Source: Bacillus sp. DNRA2
GTDB taxonomy: Bacteria; Bacillota; Bacilli; Bacillales; Cytobacillaceae
Length of the DNA: 64,000 nucleotides
Direction of reading: 5' to 3'
NCBI RefSeq assembly: GCF_012843265.1
Contig: NZ_JABAIT010000010.1
Coordinates: forward strand, 1 to 64,000
Each line of letters begins with the position of its first letter. The stretch's first letter is position 1. The notes below the pieces were generated by a model. That model was not told the DNA's origin. It saw only the letters and a list, made by a program, of their open reading frames with translations, and made no database searches. Below are positions 9,991 to 22,434 of this stretch, piece after piece. A program made the translations under genes and the position numbers.

Positions 9991-10572
9991 TTAATGTGCT
10001 GCTTCGTATTTGGAGATTTCTTCATCAAGTTGCAAGGTGATGCCAATTTCATCCCATCCATTTAGAAGCATGTGCTTCCAATATGGATGAATTTCAAATG
10101 ATGCTGTAAATCCAGCTTCATCCTTGATTTGTTGTGAATCAAGGTCGATTGTTAGATTGTACGGCTGTTTTTTCGCAGCTTCTAACAAGTATTTAATTTC
10201 CTCTGGTGTTAGCTTAATAGGCAGCATTCCGTTTTTTAAGCAATTTTGATGGAAGATATCCGCGAAGGATGTTGAAATCACTACTTGGAATCCATAATCC
10301 AATAATGCCCACGGCGCATGCTCACGAGACGATCCGCAGCCAAAGTTTTCGTTTGTAATCAGAATGGAAGCTCCTTGGTTTTCAGGAAAATTTAATTCAA
10401 ATTCAGGATTTGGTTCTCCATCCGATTTGAAACGCCAATCGAAAAAGAGAAATTGTCCGAATCCTGTTTTTTCGATTCTTTTAAGGAATTGTTTAGGAAT
10501 GATTTGGTCAGTATCTACATTGACACGGTCAAGTGCAACGGCTTTACCTGTTAATTGTTTAAATCCGCTCAA
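9991..10572 (-). CDS. leuD: 3-isopropylmalate dehydratase small subunit
   Basis: This is the small (swivel) subunit of isopropylmalate isomerase. With LeuC it converts 2-isopropylmalate to 3-isopropylmalate in leucine synthesis. At 193 residues it is of normal length. The aconitase swivel motifs DTDQIIPKQFLK near residue 22 and NFGCGSSREHAPWAL near residue 76 are intact. The start is a TTG at 10572 with a strong GAGGAGG seven bases upstream, giving MSGFKQLTG. It is the last gene of the ilv-leu operon, 54 bp after leuC, and is followed by a clear terminator. Confidence 0.97.
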   Translation of the reverse strand: MSGFKQLTGKAVALDRVNVDTDQIIPKQFLKRIEKTGFGQFLFFDWRFKSDGEPNPEFELNFPENQGASILITNENFGCGSSREHAPWALLDYGFQVVISTSFADIFHQNCLKNGMLPIKLTPEEIKYLLEAAKKQPYNLTIDLDSQQIKDEAGFTASFEIHPYWKHMLLNGWDEIGITLQLDEEISKYEAAH

Positions 10573-10626
10573 AATAGCGCCTCCTCTCAGTCTATGCTCA
10601 AGTTAATGTTATTTTTAAAATAAGGC

Positions 10627-12039
10627 TTATTGTACTTCTGTTGCCGCGAGTTTGCGGACATCTGCGAAACGGCCATGAATTGCAGCATTAGCTGCCATTG
10701 CAGGGCTTACTAAGTGAGTGCGTGCTCCAGAACCTTGTCTTCCTTCGAAGTTACGGTTTGATGTGGACGCACAATGTTCTCCTGCAGGTACAATATCAGC
10801 ATTCATGCTTAAGCACATTGAACAGCCAGCGTGTCTCCACTCAAAGCCAGCCTCTGTGAAGATTTTATCCAAACCTTCTGCTTCAGCAATTGCTTTCACT
10901 TGTTGAGAACCAGGTACTACCAGCGCTCTCACATTCTGATGTACATGTTTGCCTTGAACGACAGTAGCCGCAGCACGTAAATCTTCGATTCTAGAATTTG
11001 TACATGAACCGATGAATACGTGTTGAATTTCAATCTCCTCAATGGATTGACCTTCTTTAAGTCCCATATATTGAAGCGCACGTTCAACCGCTTTTCGATC
11101 GTTTTCTGTTTCACATTCAGTTAATAATGGAGTTCTGCCATCAACTGGAGCTGTCATAGATGGGTTTGTTCCCCAGCTTACCATCGGTGCAATATCCGCA
11201 CCTTCGATTTCGATGACTTTGTCATACTCTGCATCCTCGTCAGAAGCAAGCGCAGACCATTTTTCAACTAATGCGTCGAATTCTTCGCCACTTGGAACAT
11301 ATTTTCTTCCTTTTAAATAGTTGAAAGTAATTTCATCAGGGCTTACAAGACCCGCTCTTGCGCCACCTTCAATTGACATATTGCATACTGTCATGCGCTC
11401 ATCCATTGACATGCTGCGAATTGCTTCGCCGCAATATTCAATGACATAACCTGTCCCAAAATTAATGCCATATTTAGCAATAATATAAAGGATAACGTCC
11501 TTTGACGTTACGCCTGGAGTTAATTTTCCATTAACTTGAAGCTTTAACGTCTTAGGTTTTGTCTGCCATAATGTTTGTGTCGCTAATACGTGCTCCACTT
11601 CACTTGTACCAATACCGAACGCTAAAGCACCAAACGCGCCATGTGTAGAAGTATGGCTGTCTCCACAAACAATTGTTTTACCAGGCTGAGTTAATCCTAG
11701 TTCAGGACCGATAACGTGAACAATCCCTTGGTCTGGGCTGTTCAAATCGGCTAGTGTAATCCCGAATTCAGCACAGTTACGCTCTAATGTTGTAATTTGG
11801 TTTAACGCTACCTTATCCTTGATTTCAAACGGATTATCAGTTGGAACGTTATGGTCCATTGTCGCGAATGTTTTATCTGGTCTTCTTACTTTACGATTTT
11901 TTAATCTTAGTCCAGAGAACGCCTGCGGTGAGGTTACTTCATGAACAAGATGCAAGTCGATATAAATAAGATCTGGTTTTCCCTCTTCTTGATGAACGAT
12001 GTGGTTTTCCCAGATTTTTTGAATGATTGATTTACCCAT
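10627..12039 (-). CDS. leuC: 3-isopropylmalate dehydratase large subunit
   Basis: This is the catalytic subunit of isopropylmalate isomerase, an aconitase-family enzyme with a 4Fe-4S cluster. It has 470 residues. The cluster cysteines are in FIGSCTNSR and in the closely spaced pair of [10 protein letters not shown]. The active-site region [14 protein letters not shown] is intact. The ATG at 12039 has GGAGG seven bases upstream. It lies seventh in order from ilvB minus one, between leuB and leuD. The 116-bp gap to leuB is unusually large for this operon and holds a partial dispersed repeat. Confidence 0.97.
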   Translation of the reverse strand: MGKSIIQKIWENHIVHQEEGKPDLIYIDLHLVHEVTSPQAFSGLRLKNRKVRRPDKTFATMDHNVPTDNPFEIKDKVALNQITTLERNCAEFGITLADLNSPDQGIVHVIGPELGLTQPGKTIVCGDSHTSTHGAFGALAFGIGTSEVEHVLATQTLWQTKPKTLKLQVNGKLTPGVTSKDVILYIIAKYGINFGTGYVIEYCGEAIRSMSMDERMTVCNMSIEGGARAGLVSPDEITFNYLKGRKYVPSGEEFDALVEKWSALASDEDAEYDKVIEIEGADIAPMVSWGTNPSMTAPVDGRTPLLTECETENDRKAVERALQYMGLKEGQSIEEIEIQHVFIGSCTNSRIEDLRAAATVVQGKHVHQNVRALVVPGSQQVKAIAEAEGLDKIFTEAGFEWRHAGCSMCLSMNADIVPAGEHCASTSNRNFEGRQGSGARTHLVSPAMAANAAIHGRFADVRKLAATEVQ

Positions 12040-12058
12040 CTGCTTTCCTCCTTACTAC

Positions 12059-12142
12059 GAAAAGCGCAAGCGCCTTCTATTTAAACTAGAAGCGCACTGA
12101 CCCGGAATGTCAAAAGTCACTCCCAGGCCAGCTGCGCCAACC
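12059..12142. repeat. Partial copy of the dispersed palindromic repeat
   Basis: The gap between leuB and leuC begins with AAAAGCGCAAGCGCC, the same left end as the full copies at 9788 and 59836. It ends with CAGGCCAGCTGCGCC. The inside differs from the full copies and contains a small hairpin, TTCTA facing TAGAA. It would be transcribed as part of the ilv-leu message. Confidence 0.6.
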
Positions 12143-12155
12143 TTTTAACTTAGTC

Positions 12156-13268
12156 TTATGAATAGCAATTTTGGATTTTTAAAAGTGCTTCTGTGTCCAT
12201 GATTGATGCTTTGATTTCATCGATCATTTCAGTTGTTGAAAGGCGTTTACAGCCTTCAAATGCAATGTCACCTGTACGATAACCGTTATCAAGCACTTGG
12301 TTTACAGCTGCTTCAACTGCATCTGCTTCTTCAGTTAAACCGAAGGAAACACGTAGCATCATCGCTGCAGACATAATCGCTCCGATTGGATTGGCAAGAT
12401 TTTGGCCAGCAATATCAGGAGCAGTACCGTGAATTGGTTCAAATAAATATGGTCCATTTTCAGAAATACTTGCAGATGGCTGCATTCCTAGTGATCCAGT
12501 GATAACAGATGCTTCATCACTTAAAATATCACCAAACATATTTTCCGTTACTACAACATCAAATTGTTTTGGATTTCTAATGATTTGCATAGCGGCGTTG
12601 TCGACTAGCATATGCTCAAGTGTTACTTCTGGGAAATCTTTTGCAATTTCCTCAGCAACCTCACGCCATAATCTACTAGTTTCTAACACATTTGCTTTAT
12701 CAACAGACGTAACCTTTTTCTTACGAGTGCTTGCTAATTCGAATGCTGTCCGGATAACACGTTCAATTTCACGACGTGAGTAGTAAAGTGTATCAAGTGC
12801 ACCTGGCTCGCCATCGCGCATTGTTCGCTCACGAGGTGTACCGAAATAAATTCCGCCAGTTAATTCACGGACCATTAAAATATCAATATCTTCAATTACT
12901 TCTTTACGAAGCGGTGAAGCATCAGCTAAACTGCGATAATACATTGTCGGACGAAGGTTTCCGTACAATTCTAATTCCTTACGAATTTTCAATAACCCCT
13001 GCTCTGGACGAAGTTCAACCGCAATATTATCCCACTTTGGTCCACCAACTGCGCCAAGTAAAACAGCGTCGCTATCTTTACAAAGCTTAATTGTTTCTTC
13101 CGGTAATGGAGTACCGTCAGTATCTACTGCATTTCCACCAATTCTCCCAAACGAAAAATGGAATTGATGATTGAAACGCTCACCAACTGCTTGTAGTACA
13201 GCAATTGCACCGTTGGTTACCTCTTTTCCAATTCCGTCACCAGGTAAAACCGCAATACGTTTTTCCAC
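12156..13268 (-). CDS. leuB: 3-isopropylmalate dehydrogenase
   Basis: This enzyme oxidatively decarboxylates 3-isopropylmalate with NAD to 2-oxoisocaproate. The 370-residue protein has the family motifs LPGDGIGKEV at the N-terminus, LLGAVGGPKW, the substrate-binding REL(T)GGIYFG region, and the metal-binding segment DILSDEAS. I chose the GTG at 13268 because AGGGGG lies nine bases upstream and the product then starts MEKRIAVLPGDG like B. subtilis LeuB. The in-frame ATG at 13277 directly abuts the ribosome-binding site. The gene lies 121 bp after leuA. Confidence 0.95.
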   Translation of the reverse strand: MEKRIAVLPGDGIGKEVTNGAIAVLQAVGERFNHQFHFSFGRIGGNAVDTDGTPLPEETIKLCKDSDAVLLGAVGGPKWDNIAVELRPEQGLLKIRKELELYGNLRPTMYYRSLADASPLRKEVIEDIDILMVRELTGGIYFGTPRERTMRDGEPGALDTLYYSRREIERVIRTAFELASTRKKKVTSVDKANVLETSRLWREVAEEIAKDFPEVTLEHMLVDNAAMQIIRNPKQFDVVVTENMFGDILSDEASVITGSLGMQPSASISENGPYLFEPIHGTAPDIAGQNLANPIGAIMSAAMMLRVSFGLTEEADAVEAAVNQVLDNGYRTGDIAFEGCKRLSTTEMIDEIKASIMDTEALLKIQNCYS

Positions 13269-13389
13269 GGTTTCCATCCCCCTCTAATAAAAATAGTAAA
13301 ATATATGCTTAAAAGGATGTTTAGCTGCACAAAGATAACTTTGGCAGCTAAACGAATTGATACAAATAAGGCTCGCCAGCTGGCAAGTT

Positions 13390-15958
<2,569 letters not shown>

Positions 15959-15981
15959 TTAATCTCTAGAATTTTTGTTTT

Positions 15982-16500
15982 TTAAAGAATAGAAATATTT
16001 CTTTGATTATTAGAGGCACGCTGTGTTCCGCGCGGGAATGCAGTCGTACCGGTTCTAGCTAATTCTTTAATACCATAAGGTCTGATTAATTCGATGAACG
16101 CTTCAATTTTGTCAGGTTCACCAGTAATTTGGATCACTAAGCTATCTTTACTAACATCAATAACAGATGCGCGGAATGGCTCAATCAACGAATAAATTTC
16201 ACTTCTTGTACTTGGACTTGAAACCACTTTGATTAGCGCAAGCTCTCTTGACACGATAGATTGTTCAGACATATCGGTTACTTTAATGACATCAACCTGC
16301 TTGTTTAATTGCTTGGTAATTTGCTCGATTACTCCATCGTTATCAACATTTACTACACAGGTAATTCTGGAGATATCCTCTTGCTCAGAATGACCAACTG
16401 TAATGCTTTCAATATTGTAGTTACGCTTGGAGAACAGGTTAGTAATGCGGTTTAGTACCCCAGGTCGATTCAAAACGGTTAATGAAATAATTCGCTTCAT
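15982..16500 (-). CDS. ilvH: Acetolactate synthase small (regulatory) subunit
   Basis: This is the regulatory subunit that binds valine and stimulates IlvB. It has 172 residues with an N-terminal ACT domain (about 3-77, starting [18 protein letters not shown]). The C-terminal ALS-ss domain contains [15 protein letters not shown]. Its ATG overlaps the TGA of ilvB by four bases, which suggests translational coupling and equal subunit supply. ilvC follows after 38 bp. Confidence 0.96.
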   Translation of the reverse strand: MKRIISLTVLNRPGVLNRITNLFSKRNYNIESITVGHSEQEDISRITCVVNVDNDGVIEQITKQLNKQVDVIKVTDMSEQSIVSRELALIKVVSSPSTRSEIYSLIEPFRASVIDVSKDSLVIQITGEPDKIEAFIELIRPYGIKELARTGTTAFPRGTQRASNNQRNISIL

Positions 16501-18215
16501 TCTTTAACACCTACCATTTCGTGAAGTCCTTTACCAGGTGCAATCATTGGGTAAACTTTTTCCATTGGTGAAATACGGAAATCTAGTAGTACTGGTTCTG
16601 GGCTGACAAGTACTTCTGTCAGGATGCGTTCAGCTTCCTCTTCAGAGGTAATAGTGTAACCCTTAATGCCATAAGCATCTGCCAATTTTACAAAGTTTGG
16701 CTGTGCCGGAATTTGGCTGTAAGAATATCTTTCCTCATAAAATAATTCTTGCCATTGCTTAACCATTCCAAGTGACTCGTTATTTAAGACAACGATTTTG
16801 ATTGGTAGCTTAAGTTCAGAAATAACCATCAATTCCTGTGAACACATTTGGAAGCCACCATCACCAGAAATCGAAAGAACGGTCGCTTTTGGATCAGCCA
16901 ATTGTGCGCCAATACTTGCTGGAAGACCAAAGCCCATTGTGCCCAAACCACCAGAGGTAACCCAGCGATCCGCTTTATTAAATTTATAGTATTGAGCAGC
17001 CCACATTTGATGTTGACCAACATCTGTAACAACGATTGCTTCACCTTTTGTTTTTTCATAAAGCATTTCGATGATTCGTTGTGGCTTTAACTCTTTATCA
17101 GTTTCATAAAAATATGGATATTTTTCTTTCCATGTGTTAAGTGTATCCATCCATTCCTGATGTTCAGGTTTTTCACCATTCTGAGCAATCAATTGCTTTA
17201 TGGCAGCCTTAGCATCGGCAACAATCGGAATCTCCGTTGGAACGTTTTTGCCAATTTCAGCAGGATCAATATCGATATGAGCTACAAGTGCATTTGGAGC
17301 AAAAGTAGCAAGATTACCAGTTAAACGGTCATCAAATCTCGCTCCGATATTAAGTAATAAATCCGCTTCATATAAAGCCATATTAGCTGTGTAACAGCCG
17401 TGCATTCCAGCCATACCCATAAATAATGGATGTTCAGCAGGGAAACCGCCAAGACCAAGTAGAGTGTGTACTACTGGAATTTGTTGTTGCTCTGCATATT
17501 GCTTTAAAAGCTCTGAAGCTTTTGAATGGAGGACACCAGCACCAGCCAAAATAACTGGCTTCTTCGCATTTGATACTGCTTCAACTAATTTGCGAATTTG
17601 CAAGTAATTCGGTTGAAGGTTTGGTTGATAACCTGGAAGATTCACCTCAACTTCTTCAGGAATATCACCAACTACAGTTGCTGCAATATCCTTCGGTACG
17701 TCAATGATAACTGGACCAGGACGACCAGTTTGAGCAATATAGAAAGCTTCTTTTATAATTCTTGGAATATCTTCAATATTGCGAATTTGATAGTTATATT
17801 TAGTTATTGGAGTTGTAATCCCTAAAATATCAGCTTCTTGGAATGCATCTGTTCCAATAACACTTGTTGCTACCTGACCTGTGAAAACCACGAGCGGCAA
17901 GGAATCCAAAAATGCATCTGCTAACCCTGTAACAATATTCGTCGCTCCAGGACCAGAAGTTGCAATGACAACACCAGGTTTCCCAGTAATGCGAGCGTAT
18001 CCTTCAGCTGCATGAATTCCACCTTGTTCATGCTTAGGCAGAATATGACGAATATTAGCATCGTAAATTTTGTCGTAAATTGGAAGTACTGCACCGCCTG
18101 GGTATCCGAAAATGACTTCAACATTTTCCTTTTTTAACGCTTCTAGTAATAGATCAGCACCCGTTAAGGTTTTCTTGATTGCCTTCGATTCAGTAAAGGC
18201 TGCTCCTTGCAACAT
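16497..18215 (-). CDS. ilvB: Acetolactate synthase large (catalytic) subunit
   Basis: This thiamine-diphosphate enzyme makes acetolactate from pyruvate, the entry step to valine, leucine and isoleucine. The 572-residue product has the N-terminal pyrimidine-binding domain with [14 protein letters not shown] and the catalytic glutamate in [12 protein letters not shown]. The central FAD/linker domain follows. The C-terminal cofactor domain has the ThDP motif [12 protein letters not shown] running to LNNESLGMV. The start at 18215 is set by AAGAGGAGGT at good distance. An upstream in-frame codon at 18278 lies inside the leader. It is the first gene of ilvBHC-leuABCD, controlled by a Leu T-box. Confidence 0.97.
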   Translation of the reverse strand: MLQGAAFTESKAIKKTLTGADLLLEALKKENVEVIFGYPGGAVLPIYDKIYDANIRHILPKHEQGGIHAAEGYARITGKPGVVIATSGPGATNIVTGLADAFLDSLPLVVFTGQVATSVIGTDAFQEADILGITTPITKYNYQIRNIEDIPRIIKEAFYIAQTGRPGPVIIDVPKDIAATVVGDIPEEVEVNLPGYQPNLQPNYLQIRKLVEAVSNAKKPVILAGAGVLHSKASELLKQYAEQQQIPVVHTLLGLGGFPAEHPLFMGMAGMHGCYTANMALYEADLLLNIGARFDDRLTGNLATFAPNALVAHIDIDPAEIGKNVPTEIPIVADAKAAIKQLIAQNGEKPEHQEWMDTLNTWKEKYPYFYETDKELKPQRIIEMLYEKTKGEAIVVTDVGQHQMWAAQYYKFNKADRWVTSGGLGTMGFGLPASIGAQLADPKATVLSISGDGGFQMCSQELMVISELKLPIKIVVLNNESLGMVKQWQELFYEERYSYSQIPAQPNFVKLADAYGIKGYTITSEEEAERILTEVLVSPEPVLLDFRISPMEKVYPMIAPGKGLHEMVGVKE

Positions 18216-18253
18216 CGTGAGTTGACCTCCTCTTTTCAAATCCTTTTTTTCAT

Positions 18254-18560
18254 ATAAAAAAGCCTTCTCATCCCTCAATTCGCCTATTGATGCTAGGCAA
18301 AGGGATGAAAAGGCTTTGCAACCTGTTCCACGGTACCACCCTTGTTCACGCTTGTTACAGCGTGCGCTTATGAACGTAATTCTGTTCCTTTTTAATAACG
18401 AGTGTGTGTGACACCCGATCAGTCCTAATTGATTGCTCGTTCAGACCGATACTCAGAGGTGAGTTCATCCTATGCAGGATTACCGGCTTCCAGCTTTCCC
18501 GGCTCTCTGTAAATCCCGTTCCATAAAATTACTTATCCTCATCATCGTGATTAATTATTC
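18254..18560 (-). ncRNA. T-box leader of ilv-leu operon, leucine specifier
   Basis: This is a tRNA-sensing riboswitch. On the minus strand the conserved T-box core GGGTGGTACCGTGG is at 18328-18341. Stem I contains AGAGAG and the specifier loop GAACTCACCT, with codon CTC (18461-18463) for leucine. A terminator formed by AAAGCCTTTTCATCCCT and its partner plus a T-run occupies 18257-18318. Uncharged tRNA-Leu should favour the antiterminator and allow transcription of ilvB onward. This matches the known ilv-leu T-box of B. subtilis. Confidence 0.95.
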
Positions 18561-18691
18561 AATTAATAATTAGTTTACTCAACTTGAGCCAAATAATGAA
18601 AAATTCAGAAAACAAAATTTGCGATAATTCCACAAATTTCGCACTTAATATTTTTAGGATTTGAAATATTTTGTTTATATATTTGAGGATA

Positions 18692-18720
18692 ATGTTACCT
18701 TCATTTTTAGTCTGAGTCAA
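18692..18720 (-). promoter_or_regulatory. Candidate sigma-A promoter of the ilv-leu operon
   Basis: On the minus strand TTGACT (18715-18720), a 17-bp spacer and TAACAT (18692-18697) lie about 480 bp upstream of ilvB. That gives a leader of about the length known for the B. subtilis operon. The -10 box is only a moderate match. Confidence 0.55.
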
Positions 18721-18723
18721 TAA

Positions 18724-18748
18724 CATTTTCAGTAATTTTTTGAACATT
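18724..18748. promoter_or_regulatory. Two overlapping CodY-like boxes upstream of ilvB
   Basis: AATTTTTTGAACATT (18734-18748) matches the CodY consensus AATTTTCWGAAAATT at 13 of 15 positions. CATTTTCAGTAATTT (18724-18738) matches at 12 of 15. They lie directly upstream of the candidate -35 box. A weaker 11/15 site lies at 18600-18614. CodY repression of ilv-leu is known in B. subtilis; binding here is inferred. Confidence 0.6.
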
Positions 18749-18899
18749 ATAGTATGTTCAGAATAATGAATCCGCTTACATTGTTGGTATATTCACATTC
18801 TTCTGAGATTAAAATTTTTTACTATGATTTACATTAAAAGGGAATGTTGACGATAAAAGGCAGCTGATCTGGTAGAACTAGTTATTTTTAGACAAAAAT

Positions 18900-18930
18900 T
18901 AAAAACGTCATATCGAGATGATATGACGTT
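18900..18930 (-). terminator. Terminator after tRNA-Arg
   Basis: On the minus strand AACGTCATATC and GATATGACGTT form an 11-bp hairpin around a short loop, followed by TTTTTAATTTTT. It lies directly after the tRNA gene. Confidence 0.85.
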
Positions 18931-18937
18931 TTGCTAG

Positions 18938-19011
<74 letters not shown>

Positions 19012-19147
19012 ATATTAAGTTTTCCTTTGCCTTTCAGCGAGGACATTTTTTATTATATTGTGTAGTAATTAAAAAGTCAACACAAAAATAAAAAAATCGG
19101 AAGAAAGGTAATCTTTCCTCCTTATTATATTAAAATTAACCATTATT

Positions 19148-19660
19148 TTAAAGAAGAAAACGCTGCTTTAATGCCGCTATTTCTCCTTTATCAAGATCAT
19201 AAACAGAAACTTCAAGCTGATTTTCCACTTGCTCTAAAATACAATAAGTACGCTCCTTGCGGCCACGAGGTAGTCGGATACTTCCAGGATTGATAAATAA
19301 GATATCATCTATTTGTTCCATCCCAAGCATGTGTGAATGTCCAAAGCACACAATGTTCGCACCAAGCTCCTGGGCACGATAATACAGATTCATTAAGGTT
19401 GATTTTACCGAAAATAAATGGCCATGTGTGACGAAAATCTTCAGCCCTGCAAATTCAACGACTTGCTCATCTGGGTATTTCATCTCATAATCGCAATTTC
19501 CACGAACGGTGACAAACCCCTCTATTTCAGGCTGATCAAAAAAGAGCTCAGAATCCCCACAATGAATCATCACATCAACCTCATGTTGATGTTTTTTCTT
19601 AATATGATCAAGCTCTTCAACAAATCGATGACTGTCGCTTACAATTAGCGCTTTGGTCAT
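19148..19660 (-). CDS. ysnB: YfcE/MJ0936-type metallophosphoesterase
   Basis: This is a 170-residue calcineurin-like phosphoesterase of the YfcE family. The metal-binding motifs are in order: DSH near residue 9, HCGDSE near 34, RGNCDYE near 53, THGH near 77 and GHSH near 102. The natural substrate is not known; relatives hydrolyse phosphodiesters in vitro. Its ATG overlaps the stop of rdgB by one base (TAATG), so it is translationally coupled to the nucleotide-cleaning enzyme upstream. Confidence 0.88.
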   Translation of the reverse strand: MTKALIVSDSHRFVEELDHIKKKHQHEVDVMIHCGDSELFFDQPEIEGFVTVRGNCDYEMKYPDEQVVEFAGLKIFVTHGHLFSVKSTLMNLYYRAQELGANIVCFGHSHMLGMEQIDDILFINPGSIRLPRGRKERTYCILEQVENQLEVSVYDLDKGEIAALKQRFLL

Positions 19661-20268
19661 TAGATTTCAGCCCTTTCAAATAAAGACTCAAATTGCTCAT
19701 CCAGCTTCTTAAGAGCTTTACCGCGATGGCTGATTTGATTTTTCTCCTCACTCGAAAGCTCTGCCATACCTCGATTCGCTTCTAATGAAAAGAAAATAGG
19801 GTCGTAGCCAAATCCATTTGTTCCGATACGCTCATGAAGAATTCTTCCCTCGACCGTTCCGCTAACGGTTTTAGTAAGTTTGCCTGGAACAGCGATGGCA
19901 AGGGCACAATAAAATCTGGCAGTACGATTTTCGTCTGGTACATCTGCAAGTTCTGCCAGAACCTTATCATTATTTGCTTCGTCGCTTTTTGCTTCGCCAG
20001 CATAGCGAGCTGAATAAACACCAGGACGACCGTCTAAGGCATCAATAACCAGGCCGGAGTCGTCAGCAATGACTATTTTATCAAGCTGCTTTGAGATCGT
20101 CTCCGCCTTTAAAATCGCATTTTCTTCAAAGGTAGTACCCGTTTCCTCCACGTCCGCAAGTTCCGGAAAATCAAGCAAGGTTCGCACCTGATAACCTCTT
20201 TTAGCAAACATTTGTTGAAACTCTTTTGTTTTTCCCTTATTTTTTGTCGCAATAATAATTTCCTTCAT
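19660..20268 (-). CDS. rdgB: XTP/dITP diphosphatase (non-canonical purine NTPase)
   Basis: This Ham1/RdgB-family enzyme hydrolyses dITP, ITP and XTP to monophosphates, keeping deaminated purines out of DNA. It has 202 residues. Motifs seen are [11 protein letters not shown] at the N-terminus, [13 protein letters not shown] near residue 68 with the catalytic aspartates, and GFGYDPIF near residue 152. It sits in the conserved order gerM-rph-rdgB-ysnB and equals B. subtilis ysnA. Confidence 0.95.
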   Translation of the reverse strand: MKEIIIATKNKGKTKEFQQMFAKRGYQVRTLLDFPELADVEETGTTFEENAILKAETISKQLDKIVIADDSGLVIDALDGRPGVYSARYAGEAKSDEANNDKVLAELADVPDENRTARFYCALAIAVPGKLTKTVSGTVEGRILHERIGTNGFGYDPIFFSLEANRGMAELSSEEKNQISHRGKALKKLDEQFESLFERAEI

Positions 20269-20331
20269 TCCGCATCCCCTCCTATGCCTTAATACAAGGA
20301 ATATCTCCTGTTAAATAATCAGCATTAGAAA

Positions 20332-21072
20332 TTAACCTATTTTACTTACTATACTATCGCCAAGGGCTTGCTTCTGGATTTCAAACAATTCCATTAAGCC
20401 GCTTTGTGCTGATTCAATCATTTTTTGTAGTTGATGATAAGAGAAAGTGGACTCTTCACCTGTACCTTGTAACTCCACGAATTCACCTTTTCCAGTCATA
20501 ACGACATTCATGTCCACATAAGCCTGTGAATCTTCTATGTAATTTAAATCGAGAACGTTACTTCCATCTGGTAAAACACCAACGCTTGTTGCTGCTAAGT
20601 AATCTTTGATCGGATAACTCGGCAAGCGCTTCTCTTCAACAAGCTTTTGAATGGCCAAAGTCATTGCCACAAACGCACCAGTAATGGATGCCGTTCGGGT
20701 ACCACCATCTGCTTGAATCACATCGCAATCAATCCAAATTGTTCGCTCACCTAGAGCTTCCAAGTCTACAACTGCTCGAAGCGCACGTCCAATTAAACGT
20801 TGGATTTCCATCGTTCTACCGGTGACCTTACCTTTAGATGCTTCACGGATATTCCGCTGCTCTGTGGCACGGGGCAGCATTGAATATTCAGCCGTAATCC
20901 AGCCCTTAGCTTGACCCCTTAAAAACGGCGGAACACGTTCCTCGATGGTTGCTGTACAAATCACCTTGGTATCACCAACAGAAATCAGTACAGAGCCTTC
21001 TGGATGCTTTAAATAATTTGTTTCAATTGTTACTGGTCTAAGCTGCTTAGGTTCACGTCCATCAAAACGCAC
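20332..21072 (-). CDS. rph: Ribonuclease PH
   Basis: This phosphorolytic 3'-5' exoribonuclease trims tRNA 3' ends using inorganic phosphate. The 246-residue protein has the PH-domain signatures [29 protein letters not shown], the [13 protein letters not shown] phosphate-binding region and the [16 protein letters not shown] motif. The start is a GTG at 21072 behind GGAGGAAG. It lies 63 bp before rdgB. The full length suggests an intact, active enzyme. Confidence 0.96.
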   Translation of the reverse strand: MRFDGREPKQLRPVTIETNYLKHPEGSVLISVGDTKVICTATIEERVPPFLRGQAKGWITAEYSMLPRATEQRNIREASKGKVTGRTMEIQRLIGRALRAVVDLEALGERTIWIDCDVIQADGGTRTASITGAFVAMTLAIQKLVEEKRLPSYPIKDYLAATSVGVLPDGSNVLDLNYIEDSQAYVDMNVVMTGKGEFVELQGTGEESTFSYHQLQKMIESAQSGLMELFEIQKQALGDSIVSKIG

Positions 21073-21200
21073 GTTTCTTCCTCCTTATTTCTCATCTGCT
21101 AGCTTTCGTGTCCTTTGGTAATTTCTATTGAAATAAATAGGAGTTGGCCAGATGCCAACCCCTTCACGATGCCAATATATAGTATATCAAAAATTGTTTT

Positions 21201-22274
21201 TTAGTAACTACCTGTATTCACATTTTCAGGACGAGTTACTGGTGCAGAAAGCTTTTCTCCTTCTTCCGTAACTAGTTCCGCCTTACCTTTTACAAGAATT
21301 GAGACACTTTCAATTCCCTTTTGTTCAGTCAAAGAAAGTACAAGGGAATTTAATAGATGGTTAGAAATAATTTTTTCCTTGAAGCCTCCGAAAATCGCTT
21401 CATTAAAGTTTAAAGTGACTTTGCCATTTTCGATTTTAGGCTTATCTAATAATTCTACTCCCGCTGCAAATTCTGATTGAAGATCTGTCGTATAGCTTGG
21501 TCCTTTTACTAGTTCATTTACAGCTGCCTCAATGTTATTCTTCACCTTGTTATCAACACGACGTGTTACTGGCACATAATAATAATTTCCTGTTTCACCA
21601 CCAACAAAATATACAGTTACAGCTTTTGTATTAGAAATATCAACGACATCCTCGGCATCTATATTGATACCATTTGCTCGGCTTTGTTTTGCACTAATTG
21701 GTGTACCGTTAACTGGCATTTCCTTTAATACCTTGCCGTTCATTTGGAGTTTGACTGAATCGACAGAATCAAACTGGGTTAATGTCCAAGTAACTGCTTC
21801 AAGGATTTGTTGTTCCTGCTCTTTCTTATAATTAGCAAATTCCTTTGAGAAATCTACTACCGCAACCTTATCTTTAATATCTACTGATACTTGAGTATCT
21901 GCAGGAATTACCGCTTGGAATCCATTTGGCAACATCTCAGATACAGGTCCGTTGACAACTAGATATTCAAGAGCTTGCTTAGCAATCCCTTCTTTTTGCT
22001 CTAGCGCCATTGTTTGCGGAACTACATAGCCGTCTTTATCAATTAAATAGAGCTCGGTCATGACCGTTTTCTCAGCAGCTTCTTTTTTATCTTTGTCGTT
22101 CTTTTCTACTGAGGCCGATTCTTTTTTGACAGCTTTACCGCTGTCCTCATATGTGACCGTTTCCGGAGGATCGATTTGCTTTTTTTCCTCACCGCCCAAC
22201 AAACCGCACCCAGTTAACGTTGTTGCTAATAGAATGACAGTAGAAAAGAATAACGTCCTTTTATTTAAAGACAT
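21201..22274 (-). CDS. gerM: Spore germination/sporulation lipoprotein GerM
   Basis: This 357-residue lipoprotein of the GerM family is needed for sporulation and germination in B. subtilis. A signal peptide ends in the lipobox LTGC with the lipidated cysteine at residue 23. A charged, lysine-rich linker (about 30-70) follows, then two GerMN domains (about 75-190 and 220-335). AGGAGGT lies seven bases before the ATG at 22274. A second ATG three bases earlier is less well spaced. A TATACATT box about 30 bp upstream resembles a sigma-E -10 element, but its -35 partner is weak. Confidence 0.93.
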   Translation of the reverse strand: MSLNKRTLFFSTVILLATTLTGCGLLGGEEKKQIDPPETVTYEDSGKAVKKESASVEKNDKDKKEAAEKTVMTELYLIDKDGYVVPQTMALEQKEGIAKQALEYLVVNGPVSEMLPNGFQAVIPADTQVSVDIKDKVAVVDFSKEFANYKKEQEQQILEAVTWTLTQFDSVDSVKLQMNGKVLKEMPVNGTPISAKQSRANGINIDAEDVVDISNTKAVTVYFVGGETGNYYYVPVTRRVDNKVKNNIEAAVNELVKGPSYTTDLQSEFAAGVELLDKPKIENGKVTLNFNEAIFGGFKEKIISNHLLNSLVLSLTEQKGIESVSILVKGKAELVTEEGEKLSAPVTRPENVNTGSY

Positions 22275-22397
22275 CATAAATACCTCCTAAGACAGTTTGT
22301 ACTAAATGTATACGAGCCATTTTTGTTTTTAGACCGTCTTAGCTAAGAATTTTTTACGACAGTGTTAATTTCATAAGTTGATTAGAGCGAAAATAAA

Positions 22398-22434
22398 CCA
22401 AAAAAACGGCTTGAATACTATGATTCAAACCGTC
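22398..22434 (-). terminator. Terminator overlapping the racE 3' end
   Basis: On the minus strand ACGGTTTGAAT and ATTCAAGCCGT flank a six-base loop that contains the racE stop codon, and a T-run follows. The 5' arm is thus the last codons of racE. Confidence 0.85.

Noticed and set aside
9760-10061. Short frames on both strands across the palindromic repeat before leuD
   Set aside because: They run through a palindromic repeat and the leu terminator, with no protein family resemblance.
21143-21159. Terminator after gerM
   Set aside because: GTTGGC/GCCAAC can pair, but the T-run is interrupted and the stem short, so I did not list it.
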